A DNA stretch of 43,734 bases from Bacteroidales bacterium (GTDB lineage: Bacteria > Bacteroidota > Bacteroidia > Bacteroidales > UBA3663), in contig JAFSKF010000007.1 of NCBI GenBank assembly GCA_017449065.1, forward strand, positions 1-43,734, read 5' to 3'. The notes beneath the pieces are model-generated. The model had not been told where the DNA came from. It did no database searches and worked only from the letters and a program-made list of their open reading frames with translations. Below are positions 35,262 to 43,008 of the stretch, piece after piece (position 1 is the stretch's first letter; the number at the start of each line of letters is the position of its first letter). The position numbers and the translations under genes are program-made.

Positions 35262-36659
35262 TTATTCGTCCGACATCTCTTCGTCGAGGCGGCCTTCCCA
35301 CAGGTAGTGCTGGGTTTCTTTCACCAGCACACCGCTAAGCACCAGCAGGCAGATCAGGTTCGGAATCGCCATCAGCGCATTGGCGGTATCACCGAAGTTC
35401 CAGACCAGGTCGATTGCCCAGTTGGCACCGAAGAAAGAACCGAGAATCATCAGCACGCGATAGATGTAGCGACCGGTGCGGCTGTGACGTCCGCAAAGAT
35501 ATTCGAGCGCCTTCTCTCCATAATACGCCCATCCGAGAATGGTGCTGAAGGCAAAGGTGAAGATGGCCACCGACAGCACGATGGCGCCCAAATTATAGCC
35601 GCCAATCACTAACGGCATTTGCGTAAAGGCGCGTTTGGTGAGCGCTTCGCCGGCAGAGGCATCGATACCGTTAGGAGCCAGCATGGTGCTGACCAATACG
35701 ATGCCGGTAAGGGCGCAGACCACAACCGTGTCCCAGAACACCGAAGTGCTCGACACCAGGGCCTGGCGCACCGGATTCTTGGTTTTTGCGGCAGCCGCCA
35801 CAATAGGAGCAGAACCGAGTCCCGCCTCGTTCGAGAAGAGTCCGCGGGCAATACCGAAGCGCATGGCAAGCATTAGGCTCGATCCGATGGCACCGCCCTC
35901 GACGGCCTGATTGGAGAACGCTGAGGAGACGATGCTCTGAATAGCAGGCAGGATATACTGGTAGTTAAGAGCCAGCAAAATGAGGCAGCCGGCTACGTAG
36001 AAGAGAGCCATGAAAGGAACCAAAGCCACACAGACCCGGGCAATGCCTTTCACCCCGAAGAAGACCACTGCAGCAACCAGGGCCGCCAATACGAGTCCGG
36101 TCAGCTGTGTGGGAATCCCGAAGGTTTCAGCGGCAGTCGAAGAGATGGCGTTGCTTTGCACCATGCAACCGATGCCAAATGAAGCCAGGAATGTGAAGGC
36201 GGCAAACGCAATGGCCAGCCAACGGCAGTGCATTCCTTTCTCGATGGCATACATGGGTCCGCCGTTCATTTCGCCCGATGGACCCTTCACCCGGTACTTG
36301 ACCGCCAGCAAGGCTTCTGCATATTTGGTGGCAATGCCTAAGATGCCGGTCATCCAGCACCAGAACACCGCACCGGGACCGCCGTGCATCACGGCAGTAG
36401 CCACACCGATAATATTGCCGGTACCGATGGTGGCAGCCAGACCCGTAGCCAAGGCGCTGAACTGGCTGACATCGCCCGAGGCACCTTTATCCGCCTTCAT
36501 GCTGATGCGGATGGCACGTCCGAGGTGACGCTGCGGAAACCGCAGGCGGATGGTCAGGTAGAGGTGTGTCCCGACAAGCAGAATAATCATTGGCCAGCCC
36601 CACAGCACACCGTTGACGGCATTCAGACATTGGTTGAGAGAATCGAGAAAGGAGTTCAT
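35262..36659 (-). CDS. Alanine/glycine:cation symporter (AGCS family)
   Basis: The protein has 465 residues from the ATG at 36659; the longer frame to 36680 would overlap the promoter. Family features include GVLWGWPMIILLVG, GTGNIIGVATAV, NGGPMYAIEKGM and GLFSNEAGLGSAPIVAAAAKT. About ten membrane helices are visible. AGCS carriers take up alanine or glycine with Na+ or H+. The gene is convergent with the glycosyltransferase and divergent from miaA. Confidence 0.9.
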   Translation of the reverse strand: MNSFLDSLNQCLNAVNGVLWGWPMIILLVGTHLYLTIRLRFPQRHLGRAIRISMKADKGASGDVSQFSALATGLAATIGTGNIIGVATAVMHGGPGAVFWCWMTGILGIATKYAEALLAVKYRVKGPSGEMNGGPMYAIEKGMHCRWLAIAFAAFTFLASFGIGCMVQSNAISSTAAETFGIPTQLTGLVLAALVAAVVFFGVKGIARVCVALVPFMALFYVAGCLILLALNYQYILPAIQSIVSSAFSNQAVEGGAIGSSLMLAMRFGIARGLFSNEAGLGSAPIVAAAAKTKNPVRQALVSSTSVFWDTVVVCALTGIVLVSTMLAPNGIDASAGEALTKRAFTQMPLVIGGYNLGAIVLSVAIFTFAFSTILGWAYYGEKALEYLCGRHSRTGRYIYRVLMILGSFFGANWAIDLVWNFGDTANALMAIPNLICLLVLSGVLVKETQHYLWEGRLDEEMSDE

Positions 36660-36677
36660 AACACAATAATTTGCGTG

Positions 36678-36685
36678 CAAAGATA
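36678..36685 (-). promoter_or_regulatory. -7 element of the AGCS symporter promoter
   Basis: TATCTTTG lies on the minus strand at 36685-36678, but the -33 position holds only a weak match (GGTG near 36706-36709). The predicted leader is about 12 nt, which supports the start at 36659. Confidence 0.55.
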
Positions 36686-36733
36686 CTGAATTATTTTGAA
36701 TTATTCACCATTTGAATATAAAATTTCGGAAAA

Positions 36734-37741
36734 ATGAAGAATCTGATCGTGTTTTTGGGTCCGACAGCAGTCGGAAAGACGGCTTTCGCCCTGCAAGTGG
36801 CTGAGTTTTTGAATGCTCCGATCCTGTCTGCAGACAGCCGGCAGATTTTCCGTGACATTCCCGTCTGCACAGCGGCTCCCACTGCAGAGGAGCAGGCTCG
36901 GGTGAAGCACTGTTTTGTCGGGACAAAAGATCTGGACGAGACTTACAGTGCAGCCCAGTTCGAGACCGATGTCTTGCAGTATATCGAACAAAGCCCGGAG
37001 CAGAATTTCATTCTATGTGGCGGAAGCATGATGTACATCGATGCCGTCTGCAAGGGCATCGACGATATGCCGCAAGCTGACCCGGAGATCCGTGCCGCAC
37101 TGCGGGCACAGTTCGAAAGCGAGGGGCTGGAGCCTTTACTGCAACAACTGAAGAAACTCGACCCGGAGTATTTCTCGAAAGTCGATACCAAAAACCCGCA
37201 GCGTGTAATCCATGGTCTGGAGATGTGTCTGACCACCGGTCAACCGTTCAGTACTTTCCGCACCGGACATCCCAAGGCGCGTCCCTTTAATATATTTAAA
37301 ATAGGTATATTATGTCCGCGTGCGGAATTGTACCTGCGCATAGAACTGCGTGTCAAAAAGATGATCGAGAACGGACTGGAAGCAGAGACGCGCAAGGTCT
37401 ATGACCGCTATGCTGATTCCTTGCACCGGCAGTTGGCAGGCGTGATTAGGAATCCGAGTCCGACACAGGCGCAACCCATTCCGAACCTGTTGCCGGTATC
37501 GCTCAACACCGTCGGACTGAAAGAAATGCTGCTATACTACGAAGGCATCTACACTCGCGAACGGGCACTCGAACGGATTGTGCACAACAGCCGTATTTAT
37601 GCCAAGAAACAGATGACCTGGTTCATGCGCGACGACTCGATACGCTGGTTCGAGGCTTTCGAAAGACAAGGCTTCCTGATATCGCTCAAAGCCGGAGATT
37701 TGGCAACGAAAGGGATTGAAAACATGTTAAAAAACATATAA
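36734..37741 (+). CDS. miaA: tRNA dimethylallyltransferase
   Basis: The protein has 335 residues, with P-loop GPTAVGKT at 9-16, DSRQIFRD (substrate-binding Asp/Ser), GTKDLDETYSAAQFE, GGSMMYIDAVCKG, and C-terminal YAKKQMTWFMRDDSIRWF, all diagnostic for MiaA. It adds a dimethylallyl group to A37 of tRNAs that read UNN codons. An insertion of about 20-25 residues (HRQLAGVIRNPSPTQAQPI and following) separates the usual core from NTVGLKEML, which normally follows a short loop; family members are usually about 300 residues. Bacteroides often carry two miaA copies. Confidence 0.93.
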   Translation: MKNLIVFLGPTAVGKTAFALQVAEFLNAPILSADSRQIFRDIPVCTAAPTAEEQARVKHCFVGTKDLDETYSAAQFETDVLQYIEQSPEQNFILCGGSMMYIDAVCKGIDDMPQADPEIRAALRAQFESEGLEPLLQQLKKLDPEYFSKVDTKNPQRVIHGLEMCLTTGQPFSTFRTGHPKARPFNIFKIGILCPRAELYLRIELRVKKMIENGLEAETRKVYDRYADSLHRQLAGVIRNPSPTQAQPIPNLLPVSLNTVGLKEMLLYYEGIYTRERALERIVHNSRIYAKKQMTWFMRDDSIRWFEAFERQGFLISLKAGDLATKGIENMLKNI

Positions 37742-37785
37742 AAAAGAGAAAATAGCCCTGTGCAACCGATTTTTCTTGCACAAAA

Positions 37786-37818
37786 TTTGGCGCAACTCTT
37801 TTTTTCTCCCTATCTTTG
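37786..37818 (+). promoter_or_regulatory. Promoter of a stand-alone RNA
   Basis: TTTG (37786-37789) and TATCTTTG (37811-37818) with 21 bp spacing form a consensus promoter. No protein-coding frame follows before a strong terminator at 37950-37982. Confidence 0.72.
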
Positions 37819-37822
37819 CAGT

Positions 37823-37982
37823 GCCTTAATAAAATAACCATAACACAATACCTTAATAACGCAACAAAGTAAGTTGCCTTAGTCTTATACCACGAAAAAC
37901 AGCGAAACTTGGTCTGTCAAGCCAAGTTTGAGGATTAGATTAAAATCGCAAAAAAGGCTGCATGAACAGTGCGGCCTTTTTT
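37823..37982 (+). ncRNA. Probable small RNA, about 160 nt
   Basis: The segment lies between a consensus promoter and an intrinsic terminator and has no credible reading frame. It holds two compact hairpins: GCAAC (37861-37865) with GTTGC (37873-37877), and AAACTTGG (37905-37912) with CCAAGTTT (37922-37929). The direct repeat CCTTAATAA occurs at 37824 and 37851. The creD gene downstream has its own promoter, so this is not its leader. The RNA class is not recognised; a 6S-type or other regulatory RNA is possible but unproven. The exact 5' end is estimated. Confidence 0.55.
37950..37982 (+). terminator. Terminator of the small RNA
   Basis: GGCTGCA (37956-37962) pairs with TGCGGCC (37970-37976), including one T-G pair, around a 7-nt loop, flanked by A6 (37950-37955) and T6 (37977-37982). 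This is a classic intrinsic terminator, and the A/T flanks make it bidirectional. Confidence 0.88.
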
Positions 37983-38039
37983 GTGATTTTTTCATTTCAT
38001 ACAAAAAATCGGGGATTACATACATATCGTTTCTTTTTG

Positions 38040-38071
38040 TTTGGCGGTTGGATTTTTGTGCTCTATCTTTG
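38040..38071 (+). promoter_or_regulatory. creD promoter
   Basis: TTTG (38040-38043) and TATCTTTG (38064-38071) with 20 bp spacing. The ATG at 38114 is about 37 nt past the predicted start. Confidence 0.75.
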
Positions 38072-38113
38072 CGGTGTAAATTCAATTATTATTAACGCTA
38101 AACTCATTAAGTT

Positions 38114-39433
38114 ATGGAAAAGAACATCAAGAAATGTCTGGTTATCGGTGGTTTGACCGTCGTGTTTTGGCTGATCAGTCTTTGCATCAGCGGCATTGTG
38201 GGCGAAAGAACAGAAATGTCGGAAAAAGCCCAGCGGGAAATCTCGCAGTCCTGGAGCGGCAGTCAGGATTTCGTCGGGCCGATTTTGTGTGTGCCGGTGT
38301 ATAGCGACACCTCGCAGGTTCCTCATGCGTGTATGTTCGTGCTGCCCGAACGGTTCGACGCAGATGTCAATGTGCAGAGTGAGACGCTTCATCGGGGCAT
38401 CTTCGACGCTTCCGTTTTCCGGGCAGGGATGGATGTCAGCGGATCGTTCAATCTGAAAGAGATGCGTCCGAAGAGCGAGGCTTCGGGCAAGAACCGTCCG
38501 GTCCGATACGACTGGAGCCATACTCAGGTCATTGTTTCCATCGGAGACAAGCGCGGTGTGGAAGAAGGGATGAAGTTCACAGTCGGTGATAAGCAGGTGG
38601 AGCTGAACAAACATCTGACGGATTACGGCAATTCCAAGCTGGTGTCGGTTCTCAATCGGATAGATCAGGATGAGGTTTGCCAAGTGGTGGATTTGAGCGG
38701 AATGATTGGCAGCGAGGTCCCCTTTACGCTGAATACCGAACTCAAAGGATCGGAAGAACTGAATGTGGCTCCCGTCGGGCAGCAGTCGCAGATCACCATG
38801 CATGGCAACAGCACCGATCCGAGTTTTTGCGGCATCCTGCTCCCGTCGAGCCGCGAAGTGACTGATACCGGTTTCTCCGCTACGTGGAAGGTAAACAGCC
38901 TGAACCGCAATGATATGGATCAGGTGTTCTATAGCACAGACTACAGCTCTGCTTTTCAGACAGTGGGTGCCAAGCTGTTGGTGATAGGCGGACAATATAC
39001 CCAGACGGACCGGGCGTTGAAGTATGCCTTTCTGGTGATTCTCCTCTCGTTGGCTGCGGTATTCGTCGGAGAGATGAGTGTCAAGAGCGAAATCAACCTG
39101 CTGAACTACCTGCTGATCGGTGCCGCTTTGGTGCTCTTCTACCTGATGCTGCTCTCATTTGGCGAATGGATGGGATTCTCGATGGCCTATGGCTTGTCCG
39201 CTCTGCTGATTATCGGTATGATAACGGTCTATCTGAAAGCCATTGTCGGGAAGGCGAATACGGCATTGGCAGTCTGCCTGTTCATGACGCTGATCGATGT
39301 CTTCATCTATGTATTGCTGGGCATTGCGGATATGGCGCTTCTGGTCGGGACACTTGGCCTGTTCTTCATTCTCGGAGTTGCGATGTTCTTCTCGTTGCGT
39401 ATCACCGCAGCAGGCGAGAAAAAGAAAGAATGA
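38114..39433 (+). CDS. creD: Inner-membrane protein CreD family
   Basis: The 439-residue protein has an N-terminal helix (about 7-29), then the CreD signature ERTEMSEKAQREIS with SWSGSQDFVGPILCVPV, a large extracytoplasmic domain (about 60-290), and a cluster of five or six C-terminal helices (about 300-430). CreD is an envelope-stress protein; in Enterobacteria it is induced by CreBC and affects envelope integrity and beta-lactam response. No CreBC-type genes are adjacent. Function in Bacteroidales is not established. Confidence 0.88.
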   Translation: MEKNIKKCLVIGGLTVVFWLISLCISGIVGERTEMSEKAQREISQSWSGSQDFVGPILCVPVYSDTSQVPHACMFVLPERFDADVNVQSETLHRGIFDASVFRAGMDVSGSFNLKEMRPKSEASGKNRPVRYDWSHTQVIVSIGDKRGVEEGMKFTVGDKQVELNKHLTDYGNSKLVSVLNRIDQDEVCQVVDLSGMIGSEVPFTLNTELKGSEELNVAPVGQQSQITMHGNSTDPSFCGILLPSSREVTDTGFSATWKVNSLNRNDMDQVFYSTDYSSAFQTVGAKLLVIGGQYTQTDRALKYAFLVILLSLAAVFVGEMSVKSEINLLNYLLIGAALVLFYLMLLSFGEWMGFSMAYGLSALLIIGMITVYLKAIVGKANTALAVCLFMTLIDVFIYVLLGIADMALLVGTLGLFFILGVAMFFSLRITAAGEKKKE

Positions 39434-39464
39434 CGGGTACGTTTCCGGTTTTTTTGTCCGATTA

Positions 39465-39496
39465 TTTGTATAATTCGGGATAAATGGCTACCTTTG
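39465..39496 (+). promoter_or_regulatory. Promoter of the LytTR gene pair
   Basis: TTTG (39465-39468) and TACCTTTG (39489-39496) are spaced 20 bp. The ATG at 39524 is about 22 nt downstream of the predicted start. Confidence 0.72.
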
Positions 39497-39523
39497 CACC
39501 GCTAATCACTTTTGTCAGCATCC

Positions 39524-39883
39524 ATGGAATGGCTTAGAATTTCAACACCGACCCTTTATATGCGTGTCTCTACGGACGACATTGTCTGCATTCATGCCAA
39601 TGGGAACTACTCGGATCTGTATCTGTTCAATGGTACATCCTACTTACTGACGTTCCAATTGCATTTCTTCGACGAGATATGCCGGAAACTGCAGAACAAT
39701 GTCTTCCTCCGGGTGGGGAAAAGTCTGATTGTGAACCGCAATTATATATTCAAAATCGATCTCCAGTCGCAGGATTTGATTCTCAACGGACAGAATATGC
39801 TAAAAGAGGTCCGCACCAAGGCTTCGAAAGAGGCTCTGAAGGAATTAAAGAACCTTATGGATCAGGAAGGAGGCAAGAAATGA
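39524..39883 (+). CDS. LytTR-domain DNA-binding protein without receiver
   Basis: The protein has 119 residues from the ATG at 39524 (a TTG at 39512 would add MSAS). It consists of a LytTR domain only: IVCIHANGNYSDLYLFNG, then RKLQNNVFLRVGKSLIVNRNYIFKID (the 'F.R.H.S..VN..Y' type signature, here with GK for H) and LILNGQNMLKEVRTKASKEALKEL. LytTR domains bind direct DNA repeats. With no receiver domain, control must come from elsewhere, most likely from the membrane protein encoded by the next, overlapping gene. Confidence 0.85.
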   Translation: MEWLRISTPTLYMRVSTDDIVCIHANGNYSDLYLFNGTSYLLTFQLHFFDEICRKLQNNVFLRVGKSLIVNRNYIFKIDLQSQDLILNGQNMLKEVRTKASKEALKELKNLMDQEGGKK

Positions 39884-40818
39884 ACAACATTGAACCCAAG
39901 GGGGAGAACCCCATCATTATCATAGAGGAGAATCCGGAAGTGATTCCAGGTCAGGGAGCAGGTGAGACCCCGACGATTATTGTCGAGCGAGACCCAGAGC
40001 CAGCCAACCGCACCGGTCGCCGCCTGCTTTGGGCAATCGGAAGCGTTGCGGTGGCTGTGCTGGCCTGCATTTCCGTCTGGGCTGTGTGGCGCTATTGCCG
40101 CAACTATGCCAATATCGGAGTTCCGATAGCGGTGACATCGCAGCAGAATATCGGGAAACTCAAATTGCCAGTTGATGCTTCCCTGACGCCAGAAGTGATT
40201 AAGACTTCGGACACCATACTGGGTGTGGCGATGAACTTCTACGAAATGCGCGGACTGAAGGCGGAAATCGAGATGCAGGAACCCGATACGGCTGATCTGA
40301 GCGTCTATCTTTACAGCCGCTGTGCCGACTACCATAAGGATTTTTCCATCATCGGAAGCATGGTGATTAACGGCGAGGAGATAGAAACTGCCAAGGGCAA
40401 CCGTAAGGGATATTTTGCCGCAGACAACGATAACTTTGTGATAGGCATTGCCCGCGATGAAAAAGTGAAGGACTATGTCAAATCCGTAGGCGGTTGCTTC
40501 TTCCGTCAGTTTATTCTGGTGTCCGACGGCACCGTTCCCCCTGTCTTCTATCTGCATGGGAAAGTGGAGCGTCGCGCCATTGGCCGTATGAAGAACGACG
40601 CATTGTTCTATATCGAGACCCTCCAAAAGGAGACGATGTGGGATTTTGCAGATGCCCTTCGCGAGTACGGTTTTGTCGATGCCATCTACATCACCGGCGG
40701 TTACGACTACTGCTATTACCGTACGGCAGACGGTGTGCGTCACGACATCAGCGATCCCGCCCGCTATCCGCATAAGTACCCAGGCCAGATTCCGTGGGTG
40801 GTATTCCGGAAGTTGTAA
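39880..40818 (+). CDS. Membrane-anchored phosphodiester-glycosidase-like protein
   Basis: Starting at the ATG at 39880, which overlaps the LytTR stop as ATGA, the protein has 312 residues. The longer upstream frame runs inside the LytTR gene and is rejected. Residues 1-48 are acidic and cytoplasmic, a membrane helix lies at about 49-71, and the rest is extracytoplasmic. The C-terminal half (AIGRMKNDALFYIE, TMWDFADALREYGFVDAIYITGG, YCYYRTADG) resembles the NAGPA/phosphodiester glycosidase fold, in which LxxxGxxxAxxLDGG is usual; here the end reads ITGG. Catalysis is therefore uncertain. Translational coupling to a LytTR protein suggests a membrane sensor or antagonist role. Confidence 0.65.
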   Translation: MNNIEPKGENPIIIIEENPEVIPGQGAGETPTIIVERDPEPANRTGRRLLWAIGSVAVAVLACISVWAVWRYCRNYANIGVPIAVTSQQNIGKLKLPVDASLTPEVIKTSDTILGVAMNFYEMRGLKAEIEMQEPDTADLSVYLYSRCADYHKDFSIIGSMVINGEEIETAKGNRKGYFAADNDNFVIGIARDEKVKDYVKSVGGCFFRQFILVSDGTVPPVFYLHGKVERRAIGRMKNDALFYIETLQKETMWDFADALREYGFVDAIYITGGYDYCYYRTADGVRHDISDPARYPHKYPGQIPWVVFRKL

Positions 40819-40879
40819 TCATTGTTATTCCTCTGTTTATTTTTCGCATTCGTTCGCTCTTTTGCACTTTTTCGCAATT

Positions 40880-40911
40880 AAAAACTGACAAGGAGACACT
40901 TGTCAGTTTTT
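40880..40911. terminator. Bidirectional terminator between convergent genes
   Basis: AAAAACTGACAAG (40880-40892) and CTTGTCAGTTTTT (40899-40911) are perfect reverse complements around a 6-nt loop. The hairpin carries T-tracts in both orientations and lies between the LytTR pair and the ATPase gene. Confidence 0.88.
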
Positions 40912-40973
40912 AAGCAACAGATTTGATTAATGTTCTGTGTCAATCTGTTAATCCGGGTTCGCTTAAAACAGAA

Positions 40974-42317
40974 TCATAGAAAATATGCAAGATATGCAGG
41001 AAGATACTTCATGGCACCATCTTTTAAGAAGTCTTTCGTGTAAACAAGGTACCGGTCGTTGGTTATGCGCGAAGAGAACTTCTTGCAGAACTCATCCATT
41101 GATACATGTGTTTTGTAGGAGGAAGATTTAACTTCCAACGGAACAATCTTGGTGCCTCTTGACAGCAGAAAGTCTATTTCGTAATTGTGTTTTCCACTAT
41201 CTGTCGGCCAGGTGTGGTAGAATAATTTGTTGCCTGAGCAAACGAGCATCTGCGCCACAATGTTTTCGTAAAGATAACCCAAATTGGACGACAGCTTGTC
41301 GTTCAGAAGCTTGTTGTATAGGATATTTTCAGTGAAGTCCTTGTCCTTGAATGCAAGGGTAACAAATAAGCCGGTATCGCCAACAAACATCTTATACTGT
41401 CCAAGGTTTTCATATGCCGACATACCCACATTTGGGTCATCGCAATGATGTGAAATGTTGACCGTCATTGTTTTTTCCATTTCAGAGATCAATTCTATGA
41501 AATCTTCTGGCTTTGCTCCGGCAATGACGCTGGATATTTGGTATCGCGATGCGTTACTGTTAAGCTGGGCAGGGATAGCGGCGAAAATGCGAGCCGCTTT
41601 TCCTGTAGGGTCGATTTTACCGAAATCCTCGTCGTAGATATTCAGAACAAGCCGCTTAGCTTGATCGACTGCCTCGAAATTGTTAGTGTCTATATAGGCA
41701 TTAACGGCTTGGGGCATTCCGCCTACCAACATGTACAAACGGAAATCGCGCATCAGTTTGCGATGTGCCTCCTTCAACGGCTGAGGGTGTTCCCACACAC
41801 TGCGCAGTAGGGGTATGGTGGCCGTATCGTCCAATGCCCAACGAAACTCCTCGTAATCCATCGGATACATATTGATACGCTCTTCTTCACTTGGAATCAG
41901 AATGTGATCTGTGTTTTTACGAATGGAAATCAGAGAACCGGTTTCGATGTAGTCGTAACGATGGTCACCGACAAACGATTTGATGGCTTGGCGGGCCTTG
42001 GGCTGGAACTGCACCTCATCGAAGATAATGAGTGATTTGCGCTCTTTCAGTTGGACGTGATATATAAGTTGTAGCCTGAGAAAGATGTAGTTGAGATCGG
42101 ATACGTCATTGAACAGGTTCAAAACTTCTTGCGAGCATTTGGTAAAGTCGATAAGGATGTAGGATTCATACTCGTGCTTCGCAAACTCTTCGACGATAGT
42201 AGATTTGCCAATACGACGTGCACCTTGTATCAAGAGGGCAGACTTTCCGTTACTTGTTTCTTTCCACTTAAGCAAACGGTCGTAGATTTTACGTTTGAAA
42301 ATTCTGTTTGTATCCAT
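40974..42317 (-). CDS. AAA+ ATPase with DUF4143 domain
   Basis: The 447-residue protein has AAA_14-type Walker A GARRIGKST (about 33-41), Walker B SLIIFDEVQFQ, sensor region DYIETGSLIS, and a middle DUF4143-like domain (MYPMDYEEFRWAL, LYMLVGGMPQAV). The C-terminal region resembles a PD-(D/E)XK nuclease-like fold (NYEIDFLLSRGTKIVPLEVKSS), with the usual E-x-D-F and E-V-K residues visible. These proteins are common, mobile and functionally unresolved; some are linked to nucleic-acid or defence roles. It stands alone next to a repeat-rich, gene-free stretch, which suggests an accessory region. Confidence 0.88.
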   Translation of the reverse strand: MDTNRIFKRKIYDRLLKWKETSNGKSALLIQGARRIGKSTIVEEFAKHEYESYILIDFTKCSQEVLNLFNDVSDLNYIFLRLQLIYHVQLKERKSLIIFDEVQFQPKARQAIKSFVGDHRYDYIETGSLISIRKNTDHILIPSEEERINMYPMDYEEFRWALDDTATIPLLRSVWEHPQPLKEAHRKLMRDFRLYMLVGGMPQAVNAYIDTNNFEAVDQAKRLVLNIYDEDFGKIDPTGKAARIFAAIPAQLNSNASRYQISSVIAGAKPEDFIELISEMEKTMTVNISHHCDDPNVGMSAYENLGQYKMFVGDTGLFVTLAFKDKDFTENILYNKLLNDKLSSNLGYLYENIVAQMLVCSGNKLFYHTWPTDSGKHNYEIDFLLSRGTKIVPLEVKSSSYKTHVSMDEFCKKFSSRITNDRYLVYTKDFLKDGAMKYLPAYLAYFL

Positions 42318-42340
42318 GTGTTTACTGAATATTTTTTGTG

Positions 42341-42370
42341 CAAAGATAATGATTTTTCGGTTTCCTCAAA
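42341..42370 (-). promoter_or_regulatory. Promoter of the DUF4143 ATPase
   Basis: The minus strand reads TATCTTTG at 42348-42341 and TTTG at 42370-42367 with 18 bp spacing, slightly short. The -33 box lies inside the first 33-bp tandem repeat. Confidence 0.65.
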
Positions 42371-42443
42371 ATTTTTTTTGCCATTTTTCCCGAAATTCTC
42401 AAAATTTTTTTTGCCGTTTTCCCCGAAATTCTCAAAATTTGAG
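42365..42443. repeat. 33-bp tandem repeat, about 2.4 copies
   Basis: Two full 33-bp units (42365-42397 and 42398-42430) differ at only two positions, and a third partial unit starts at 42431 with CTCAAAATTTGAG. Unit landmarks are CTCAAAA, T8, GCC, and CCCGAAATT. On the minus strand one frame would encode an 11-residue repeat (NFENFGKNGKK), but no ribosome binding or conserved context supports a gene. Confidence 0.85.
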
Positions 42444-42505
42444 ATATTTTTTGATCCTACAGTTCTACTCTTGCAGCTTTCTCTTGGAGTCCCAATTTCG
42501 CGTTT

Positions 42506-42551
42506 CTCCTCGTAGTAACAAATTTTTCCTCCTCGTGGTAGCAAAATTTTG
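42506..42551. repeat. 23-bp direct repeat pair
   Basis: Units at 42506-42528 and 42529-42551 both begin CTCCTCGT and continue GTAACAAAT/GTAGCAAAA; most positions match. They are adjacent with no spacer. Confidence 0.7.
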
Positions 42552-42681
42552 GTTTAGGCTTGAGAGTTGAAGGAAGTTATGAGCCACCTATAAGGGCATA
42601 TTATAAAACTTGAACAATTTCTTTCTGTGATTTCAGTGCTGTGTGCCATATAAACCGTAATTAGCAAGTAATTGCACCTAT

Positions 42682-42703
42682 TTTGAGGGATCTTAGCCTC
42701 AAA
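42682..42703. repeat. Hairpin, 7-bp perfect stem
   Basis: TTTGAGG (42682-42688) pairs with CCTCAAA (42697-42703) around an 8-nt loop. No T-tract follows. Confidence 0.5.
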
Positions 42704-42720
42704 TGAAGTTCGTTTGATGC

Positions 42721-42772
42721 TTGTCCGTTCTGTGATTGAAGTCCGTTATATCATCGAACAACAAACGGACAA
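42721..42772. repeat. Inverted repeat of GTCCGTT motifs
   Basis: TTGTCCGTT (42721-42729) and AACGGACAA (42764-42772) are perfect inverted copies, and a third GTCCGTT lies between at 42741-42747 in direct orientation to the first. Confidence 0.55.
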
Positions 42773-42780
42773 CAGAGCCT

Positions 42781-42820
42781 GCTGAGCTATGGGAAAGGTA
42801 TGGCTGAGGTATGGGAAAGG
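42781..42820. repeat. 22-bp-spaced direct repeat pair
   Basis: GCTGAGCTATGGGAAAGG (42781-42798) and GCTGAGGTATGGGAAAGG (42803-42820) match at 17 of 18 positions with a 22-bp period. Confidence 0.75.
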
Positions 42821-42855
42821 ACTGTAAAGAGCGAGACGAAGGAAAAGCGGAGAAG

Positions 42856-42898
42856 AATGCGAAGAAACCGTTTTCGCATGGTTTCGTTTTTCCGCATT
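42856..42898. repeat. Two-part hairpin
   Basis: AATGCG (42856-42861) and GAAACC (42864-42869) pair with GGTTTC (42880-42885) and CGCATT (42893-42898), with a 10-nt loop and an asymmetric internal loop. Confidence 0.5.
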
Positions 42899-42951
42899 TT
42901 TTCGCAATGTAAAATTCACTATTGTTTTTGTTGAAAACATACTCATTTTAC

Positions 42952-43008
42952 GAACCTATGTTCATAGCCGCTTGAACATATGTTCATCCGGTCCCGAACC
43001 TTAAGTTC
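42952..43008. promoter_or_regulatory. Three phased GAAC-N4/5-GTTC palindromes (operator-like)
   Basis: Palindromes GAAC-CTAT-GTTC (42952-42963), GAAC-ATAT-GTTC (42974-42985) and GAAC-CTTAA-GTTC (42996-43008) start exactly 22 bp apart, two helical turns. The first two are followed by AT and all three by TTCAT-like ends. The array is 174 bp upstream of the candidate RNA promoter at 43182. No regulator gene is adjacent. Confidence 0.65.

Noticed and set aside
42230..42544. 104-residue minus-strand frame with an 11-residue NFENFGKNGKK repeat
   Set aside because: The repeat comes from the 33-bp non-coding tandem repeat, the frame overlaps the ATPase start and promoter, and no signal, start context or domain supports it.
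42365..42820. CRISPR array
   Set aside because: The repeats are tandem or only in pairs, differ from one another, and have no regular unique spacers or cas genes.
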